Source: Ceratothoa steindachneri (taxonomy: Eukaryota > Arthropoda > Malacostraca > Isopoda > Cymothoidae). Taken from it: a stretch of DNA of 64,000 nt. Of this stretch, positions 58,251 through 64,000 are shown piece after piece. The notes beneath the pieces are model-generated. The model saw only the letters and a program-made list of their open reading frames with translations. It was not told where the DNA came from and made no database searches. The stretch is taken from the NCBI GenBank assembly GCA_963969495.1, contig OZ018327.1, forward strand, positions 38,662,220 to 38,726,219, written 5' to 3'. Every line of letters starts with the position of its first letter. Position 1 is the first letter of the stretch. The translations under genes were made by a program, and so were the position numbers.

Positions 58251-59626
58251 ACCCACGATAGAAGTTTCTAGTATACGAAATCTTTGAGATAGTAATAGTT
58301 CCTAAATCTAAATAGACCAATTTTCTATCTTCTTGTCGTGGTATGACATTATATTAAATCAATGCCATATTATATCTATGGAGGAGGGACGAATAACTTG
58401 AAGGCGAGCCGACAAAGGGACGGAACACCACGAGTTTCAACGGGCGGAGGGCGAGATAAGAGTGCAACGAGGTCAGGTATAATATGGGCAATGGCAATGC
58501 TCAAGGTTAGTTAAATGACGGTTCTCCAAAAGAGGAGGGGGGGCAGTAACGTCCGGTCCAGGGGAGAGTATTTCGGCCGCCCAAAAACGAGGGGCGGACG
58601 AAGACGGCTTCGACAGGAGTTGATGAGAGAAGTCGGAAAAATCACTCGTAGCGATCGTTAAATGGGATTACCTCACTGGCTGGGGCTAATTCCAATACAC
58701 GAATAGTTCAGCTGTCACTTTGTTGGTTGTTAGCACCTGACTTGGGACTAGGGGAATTTTCTTGGGTCCGGGCAAGACTTCTTAACTCTGTGTCTGTCTC
58801 ATGGGAAACGAGCACTATATACGTCTGAGGTTCTCCCCGCGGGGGTGGGGGGGGATGGTTAGTGGGAAACAGCTCTACTCTCAAATGGCCTCGAATCTTC
58901 TTGCCGAGGCTATTCTAACCCGTGTAAAGATGGACCGTGGTGGACGCGGTTCGAGGCTACCGCTTGTGGAAGGAAGGGGGGAGGCTTACCAATTTAAAAC
59001 AAGCCTAACAGAATCTTCTCCAGCACATGGAACTTCCGTGCTGGAAATGAAATTCCACCTGGAATTCCTCCACGCTTCTCTTCTTCCCCTTCTTTGATTT
59101 CATTTAAAATATTATAATTTTTCTACATTATGAAGACTAGACAATAACTTAATGGCAGCTGACTCCTCTATTCGCTTCAGAATGGTAGACACATCAACAA
59201 AGGAAAGTAATATTCCATTACGTTTTCCACATTTTCCTTTACTTTCAGAATGAATTTCAAAATCTAAGGAAATGTTTCTTCTTCATGCGAAATACCCTTT
59301 TCAATCCTTTTATTTTTGTGATTTAATCATATCAGTTTTTACTTGTAAGAAAAATGATACTGAATTTGGTCATTCTAATCATTCTAATTTCTTATAATTT
59401 AATCATATTAACAGTTAACTAAATAATTGACTTCTATCATAGATAGGATAAATTATAAACTGTACTCTTAAAGGTTTTGTAGAGAACCTCTTGAAAATGT
59501 TCAAGTTAAGGAAGGAAAGTTCGGTTGAGAAATCAATGTCACTCTCCGTCTCTGCTCATAGGTCTTTATTTTCCTGCTAAGGATAAGGCGACCTCGAACT
59601 AAATCGGTCTAGTCAATAATATCTAG

Positions 59627-59630
<4 letters not shown>
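58251..59630. other. 1.4 kb, no gene recognised; GC-richer 58380-59095
   Basis: 58380-59095 is GC-rich, with G runs (GGAGGGGGGGC, GGGGTGGGGGGG). A plus frame of 98 codons (58801-59097) has no known motif. Composition resembles 46830-47560, possibly another non-autonomous repeat or solo LTR. 59100-59630 is AT-rich and featureless. Confidence 0.4.

Positions 59631-59718
<88 letters not shown>
59631..59718. repeat. (TA)n array
   Basis: TA repeat ending at the left terminus of the next element. Confidence 0.95.
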
Positions 59719-59722
<4 letters not shown>

Positions 59723-60111
59723 AGAGAAAGAAGAATTGGACAATGAGCCTTTAAATTGTGAGCGGGAAAGAGGATGTGGTATAAAAATTCCTTGGAGCTT
59801 CCTAGCTTAGGGAGATACTGAGTTTGATGGGGTAACGCTTTGGGCGAAATATAGTTACTGTGCCTGGTAGCTTAGCGGTAAAGCATCTGGCCGGTAATCA
59901 GCAGAGCCGGGTTCAAGTCCCGGCCAGGAATTGTCAAAAACTTTTTTCCCCTGGCGTTATTTCTGTCTTCTCGGTAAAGGATCGCCTTCACTGTGCCGCC
60001 CTCTGCTCTCTTTGATTCTGGATTCTTCTAATGTCCCTCTATCTTGCCTTTAAAAAACTCCGGTTTCTTGTCTCATTTGCTCATTTGCGTCCAATTCTTC
60101 TTCTTCTTGTA
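59719..60111. mobile_element. small terminal-inverted-repeat element carrying a tRNA module (393 bp)
   Basis: TACAAGAGAAAGAAGAATTG at 59719 and, read inverse from 60111, TACAAGAAGAAGAAGAATTG match 21 of 23 positions including the following GAC. TA lies outside on both sides. Inside is one complete tRNA cloverleaf (59861-59930) and no protein frame. It has the form of a MITE mobilised by a TA-targeting transposase, with a pol III unit inside. I know no named family with this arrangement. Confidence 0.6.
59861..59930 (+). tRNA. tRNA-like gene, complete cloverleaf (anticodon position reads GGT)
   Basis: Acceptor TGCCTGG/CCAGGAA (6 of 7 pairs), D-arm GCTT-AGCGGTA-AAGC, anticodon stem TCTGG/TCAGC (4 of 5 with one G-T), loop CCGGTAA, four-base variable region AGAG, T-arm CCGGG-TTCAAGT-CCCGG (perfect). 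The A box (TAGCTTAGCGG) and B box (GGTTCAAGTCC) are ideal. Position 33 is C instead of the near-universal U, and GGU is not a usual eukaryotic Thr anticodon. A tRNA-derived SINE/MITE module is therefore more likely than a decoding tRNA. Confidence 0.6.
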
Positions 60112-60250
60112 CTATATGTATTTATAGTCAGCTACATCAGGTTTCTGCATCTTTCTTTCTGTCTTCAAATTTATTTGAAAGGCAGAAAATAAAAATGGCA
60201 TAGATCTGTGGTGGTTGTATTACCACCCGCAGAACTTGTATTTGCTCTTT

Positions 60251-60253
<3 letters not shown>

Positions 60254-60318
<65 letters not shown>
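60254..60318. repeat. (TA)n array
   Basis: TA repeat followed by (TG)n at 60323-60334, next to the inverted PLE end. Confidence 0.95.
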
Positions 60319-60320
<2 letters not shown>

Positions 60321-60430
60321 TTGTGTGTGTGTGTGTTAAAGATAATGGTAAACCACAATATTTTAATCAAGATTTTATTTATAACCTTTGGACTAGTTTC
60401 GGCAAGATGCCATTTTCAACTAATAATGAA
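60319..60430 (-). mobile_element. PLE 3' terminus fragment
   Basis: Minus strand TTGAAAATGGCATCTTGCCG then AAACTAGTCCAAAGG: the GGCA/TGCC helix followed by GAAAC is the same layout as in the other PLE ends, and it again runs into (TA)n. No coding part remains. Confidence 0.5.
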
Positions 60431-60545
60431 GAAGCTATCTTCTTTCTTTTGTTTATAGAAAGGACAGAGAGGGATCGCTGTGTGTAATATAGGCGATCAG
60501 TTAGTCATAGAGGAAGGTTGAGGAAATCATTTAAGAAAAGATAGC
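60431..60545. other. spacer
   Basis: Short unassigned sequence between the PLE end and the 3' end of the LINE. Confidence 0.4.
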
Positions 60546-60759
60546 AAGAGTTGATAGGTCGGTGGCTATACACCGATGCGTTGTGTTATTGTGGCTGCGT
60601 TGGTCTCGTGGTTTGGACTGGACGACGGTTGGAGGCAGGTACGGAAGGCGAGGCTGTCTGCTCAGTTGGAAACGCGTTATTCATGATGCCTTTTGGTTAT
60701 GCGAAGATCGGTACGGGTGGCGGGTGTTCATGGGCCGCGGGGTATCGCGGTGCCATTGC

Positions 60760-61239
60760 CTACCTTCTTACGTGTAGTGCAGTGTATAGTGGGTCTCTGA
60801 CAAGTTTACCGAGTTGTTTTGTGAGTCTGGTGTGAGCGTATGTGTTGAGGGGTGCTAATTTGTTGTTGTTGTGTAGTGCGGCCATTCTTGAGTACAATGG
60901 AGAGCGGCAAGGGCGCTTCAGAGCAGAGTCCTGAATGCGCTGAGCCTTCCGCTTCCACGTGTCACTCGCGGCTACGAGGGACAGTGGGGCGTACGTGAGA
61001 AGAGGTTGCACGAGTGCTTTGTAGAGATGTAGCTTTAGTCTTTTGCTCGCAGAGTAGAACCTGCACAGCGATGTGTTTGTTCGTGAGGCTCTTGCTTGTG
61101 TTATGTTCTGGTGTATATTGAACCTGAGGGTCTTGTCGAAAGTTACCCCGAGGATTTTTGTACGGTGAGTGTATTCGAGCCCTGTTGGGTTTGGGTGGTT
61201 CATGTCTGTTGTGTGTGAGAAGATTTGTAGGTTGTGCAT
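60760..61239 (-). pseudogene. LINE ORF2 C-terminal domain
   Basis: Open 159-codon frame: 'THRTKILGVTFDKTLRFNIH' (LG..fd..l.f..Hi), 'LKLHLYKALVQPLLTYAPL' and 'AQRIQDSALKRPCRSPLYSR', the conserved post-RT region of Jockey-like ORF2. Ends at a stop near 60760, followed by 3' UTR. Confidence 0.75.
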
Positions 61240-61257
61240 GAAGTGATCTCTAGCGCC

Positions 61258-62360
61258 TTAGAGTTTCATCTGTGTCTTCTGAGGATTCGTGGCAATTAGC
61301 CATTTATCCTCGTAATCTGTCTTATCGTCTAGTATTGTTTGTGCGCGAGGTGCGATTTCTTCTGGGCCTCGGCCGCTGACGAGAATGGTCTCGTCATCAG
61401 CGTAGGCCACTGTGTATATGTGGCAGCAGTTTTCAGGTGGGCATGTCATTTGTGAACATAATATATAGTGTGGATGCCAGTACACTTCTTTGGGGAACGC
61501 TTGAGCGTGGTGTAAAGGGTCGTGAGAGGGTAGTGTTGTATTTTATGTGGCAACTCCGTTCGGTGAGGTAGTGAGAGAGGAGTCTTCTGGTACAGAGAGG
61601 TAACTCCGTATTGTTGTGGAGTTTCCAACGAAGTCCCTCGCGCCACACTTTATCAAAAGCCTTCTCCACATCCTTGCTGGTGCAGATAGTCTTTTGATGT
61701 ACCTGGCTTTTTTTTGTATTCTGTCGTGAACGATAGCCACGACCGCCTGAGTGGACCGGCCTCTCCTAAACCCGTATTGGTGGGGGGAGAACCAGTCTCT
61801 CTCTTCCAGGTACTCCCCTAAGCGGCAGTTAGCCCTTCGTTTGAGTATTTTGCCTAGGTGCTCTAATAGAGCAATAGGCCTGTATTTGTTAGGGTGTTTT
61901 GGGTTTTTTTTCGGTTTGTGTAGGAGTATGTTGTGAGAGACTTTGAATATTTTGGGGAAGTAGCCTGAGGCTAGTAAGGCGTTAAATAGGTGCGTAAGTG
62001 TGGGGTATATGATTGCGGGGAGGTTGTGTATAAGTGTGGCATGTAGCCAGGAGGGGCCGGGGCAGTCCTTAGCTTGTGAGCGTGGGCCCGACACCACTCC
62101 TGGACTATCTGGAAGTGCTCTTGCGCGTGTGGTTTTTGTGGGTTGTGTGTATGTGCTGTGTCCCAGTGGGACCTAAATGCGTCGAAGATGACGTTATTGT
62201 CTATGAGTGTTTGGTTGTTTACTTGGAGGGTGATGGGTTTGCATGGATCAGTGCCTAACATCCTTTTTACGTGCCGGCAGAAGAAGGAAGGGTCCGTGCA
62301 TCGGTTATTGTCCACGATGCGGACGACCTCTCGCCACTGCCGGTTCCTATCTAGCTGCAC
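61258..62360 (-). pseudogene. LINE reverse transcriptase
   Basis: 62360-61971 is the linker ('WREVVRIVDNNRCTDPSFF'). 62097-61543 holds fingers: 'HLFNALLASGYFPKIFKVSH', 'RPIALLEHLGKILKR' and 'HQYGFRRGRSTQAVV'. 61669-61433 has palm A 'MEKAFDKVWREGLRWKLHN' and 'ASTLYIMFTNDMPT'. 61485-61258 has catalytic 'VAYADDETILVSG' and 'KWLIATNPQKTQMKL'. All RT motifs present but split over frames. Confidence 0.85.
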
Positions 62361-62553
62361 GCACTGTAGGATGCGGGCACGTAAGTGATTTATGTTGTGT
62401 TATCGTCGGCCTCTAATGTAGTGATTATTGTATTGACTGATGAGTCTCTGAGTGTGTATGGAGAATGTGAAATGTTTTATGCAAGTGTAATTTTATTGTG
62501 GTGAGTGTAGGTTGCGTGGAGTGATTATAGTGTTTAAAATTGAGCACCAGTGG

Positions 62554-63250
62554 TCACCTATCAGGTCTGGATTGGTGTACTTCAGGTCGAGGTTTTGTGG
62601 CGTGTTTTCTGTTATGTGTTTCCTGAACTCTTCCCAGTTTGTGTTTTTGTAATCGTAGAGAGGTGGTGTTGGTATGAGTATGGGAGATGTGGTATGATGA
62701 GGCATATCGGTATGTGGTCAGATAGCACGTGGGGACCGGGTGATATGTGTGTGTGGAAGCGTGTGGCGTGGTCGTTGCGGAAGACAACGTCCGGGGACAT
62801 GGTACCTCCACGAACACCGAAGAATGTGGGGAAGGTAGGGCCGATGTGCTCGCAGCGATAGCACCGCAGGACACCGGCCAGGTACCTTCCCACGTCACTT
62901 GTGTTGTTGGAAAGGAGTGTCGGGTGAAAAGCGTTAAGGTCCCCAGCGAAGAAGATAGGGAGGTTATGGTTAGATAGGGCCCGGAGTTTGTCTCTATCTT
63001 CCAGGCTAGATAGGAGTCGTCATGTGTTTTGATGGAGGAGTAGTGTATGGAGCGCTTTACTGGGATCGCTCATCCTAGGTGCCGCGCTTGTGGAGATAGG
63101 TAGGTGTGCTAGCCTGCGATGCGGAGTCTGTTGTTGGGAAAAAGTAGGCTGGTTGAATTCAGGAGTACTATGTCGGGTCTTTGTGTGTTTAGCACCCAGT
63201 TGGCAACCGTATGACGAATACCGAGCCAACTGCGTACGTTTAGTTTTGTC
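62554..63250 (-). pseudogene. LINE AP-endonuclease
   Basis: Minus strand 'VTKLNVRSWLGIRHTVANW' (63250-63195, domain start), then 'IFFAGDLNAFHPTLLSN' (62955-62905; GDLNA catalytic motif), 'HIGPTFPTFFGVRGGTMSPD' (62845-62785; GP..PTF..aRG..SPDi) and 'GPHVLSDHIPICL' (62730-62690; SDH motif). Frames alternate, with at least two shifts. It nicks target DNA for retrotransposition. Confidence 0.8.
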
Positions 63251-63269
63251 ACATTGAGGCGACCTATTG

Positions 63270-64000
63270 TCGTGGGCGGAGTGCGCAGGAGGCTGATTTT
63301 CCTGGTACCGTTTCTCTCTCCTTGGTTATTGCCCAGGAGGCGTAAACAGACAGTCCCTTTACCCGTGTCGGCTGTTGTTATGGGGGGTTGTCAACGGTGT
63401 TGTTGGCTGGGCAGGCCGTGGCAGAGGGAAGAGTGTGTTCCTGTGGAGGGAGGTGTCGAGGTAGTAGGCTTGGCAAGGATGGAGTCTAGGAGGGGGGAGT
63501 TAGTAGCAGAGGAGAATGGAGTAGAGTTAGGAGATGAGTGGCTAGAGATAGTAGGAGAGGTGCAGATTATGAGAGGTGAGGGATCGGGGGAAAGAGGAGG
63601 TTGGATCAAAGGAGGAGTGGAAGGGGGAGGAGTAGGAACAGCAGGAGGGGGGAGGGCGTGTTTGTGTGTGCGGGGGAGGGTAGGCTTTTTTGTTTTGCGC
63701 GGGGTGTTGTGGACTGAGGGGAGGTGGAGGTTGTGGTGTCAGTGGGAGTGGGATTAGAGGCTGTGGAAGGGGGGCTGGGGACAATTGGAGGGGATTGGTG
63801 GCAGTAGAGGGAGGAGTGGAGGTTGCCGAGGGGAAAGTTCTGAAAGTAGGAGGGGGTTTGATAGAGAGGTGGAAGGAGTGGGGGCAGGGGGAGGGAGTTG
63901 GGAGAGAGGCGGGAGCAGTAGACGGAGGAGTAGGTAAGGAAGGTGCAGAGACAGAAGGGCGGGAGGCTGCGGGAGCGTAGTAAAAGTGGGGGCCGTTGGG
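63270..64000 (-). pseudogene. Pro/Ser-rich N-terminal region upstream of the LINE endonuclease
   Basis: Minus frames 63784-63542 and 63609-63391 are Pro/Ser/Thr-rich ('PPPPLSPQHPAQNKKAYPPP'). No Cys knuckles are visible. It may be the N-terminal extension of ORF2 or the end of an ORF1. I do not recognise it as a domain, and it runs beyond the window. Confidence 0.45.

Larger units (their letters stand above)
60546..64000 (-). mobile_element. Jockey-like LINE (minus), runs off the window
   Basis: Read leftward: Pro/Ser-rich N-terminal region (64000-63270), AP-endonuclease (63250-62600), linker (62500-62100), RT (62097-61258), C-terminus (61239-60760) and 3' UTR. The strongly skewed base composition (G/T on the plus strand) is unlike the neighbours. 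Several frame breaks, but every domain is readable. The 5' end and any ORF1 are outside. Confidence 0.85.

Noticed and set aside
59861..59930. Functional tRNA-Thr gene
   Set aside because: Cloverleaf is complete, but C at position 33 and a GGU anticodon are not expected in a eukaryotic decoding tRNA. Kept as a tRNA-like module.
62550..63980. Plus-strand Gly/Val/Arg-rich frames over the last kilobase
   Set aside because: They are antisense shadows of the minus-strand LINE and its Pro-rich region.

Overview
The window is AT-rich, gene-poor invertebrate nuclear DNA made almost entirely of transposable elements. It suggests a metazoan with abundant Penelope-like elements (PLEs), Tc1/mariner transposons, Jockey/CR1-group LINEs, a Ty3/Gypsy element, tRNA-derived SINEs and many long (TA)n arrays. 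I favour an arthropod, perhaps a crustacean or chelicerate, because of the Jockey-like LINEs and short TTAGG-type motifs (45960-46030, 47621-47649). That is a guess from element content, not an identification. No complete host gene, rRNA or CRISPR array is visible. The only candidate host exon is weak (2062-2275, minus). A 200-base N run (11305-11504) is an assembly gap.

Layout. 1-0.9 kb: two LINE fragments (minus). 1.05-1.17 kb: head-to-head tRNA-SINE heads. 1.2-7.9 kb: mostly unrecognised sequence. 7.9-10.3 kb: PLE1 (reverse transcriptase plus GIY-YIG nuclease) with a hammerhead-like 3' motif running into (TA)n and (GA)n. 11.6-12 kb: PLE piece. 12.66-14.29 kb: decayed copy of a repeated invertebrate ORF family. 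14.9-15.4 kb: Tc1 fragment. 15.42-16.16 kb: 33-bp minisatellite. 16.26-19.13 kb: Tc1 with long inverted termini split by a mariner. 20.48-22.08 kb: another long-TIR Tc1. 24.5-27.7 kb: two PLE remnants around (TA)n arrays.

28.1-43.4 kb is one nested structure. A LINE with an AP-endonuclease (28.1-29.97 and 42.17-43.41) is split by a Gypsy-type LTR element (29970-42167) flanked by a TTAG duplication. The LINE reading frame resumes exactly across that insertion. Each LTR contains an internally deleted mariner of the same family. The Gypsy interior is split between gag and pol by a second LINE (minus). The 3' LTR also holds a third LINE fragment.

43.4-44.77 kb: Rex1/CR1-like LINE. 44.78-46.10 kb: decayed mariner. 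46.45-47.6 kb: GC-richer unrecognised repeat. 47.76-48.29 kb: PLE remnant. 48.35-51.28 kb: DNA transposon with a near-complete hAT-like transposase on the minus strand. 51.29-55.85 kb: PLE2 preceded by an inverted copy of its own 3' part, which is itself split by a GC-rich RNase-H LINE. 55.92-57.92 kb: PLE3 with inverted termini. 58.1-58.25 kb: isolated GIY-YIG piece. 59.72-60.11 kb: small terminal-inverted-repeat element carrying a complete tRNA cloverleaf. 60.3-60.4 kb: PLE terminus. 60.6-64 kb: Jockey-like LINE (minus) running off the window.

The recurring theme is (TA)n. Almost every PLE end, both LTR-borne mariners, one Tc1, the hAT-like element and the tRNA-bearing element abut a (TA)n array. 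Either these arrays are the shared landing sites or they are generated at element ends.
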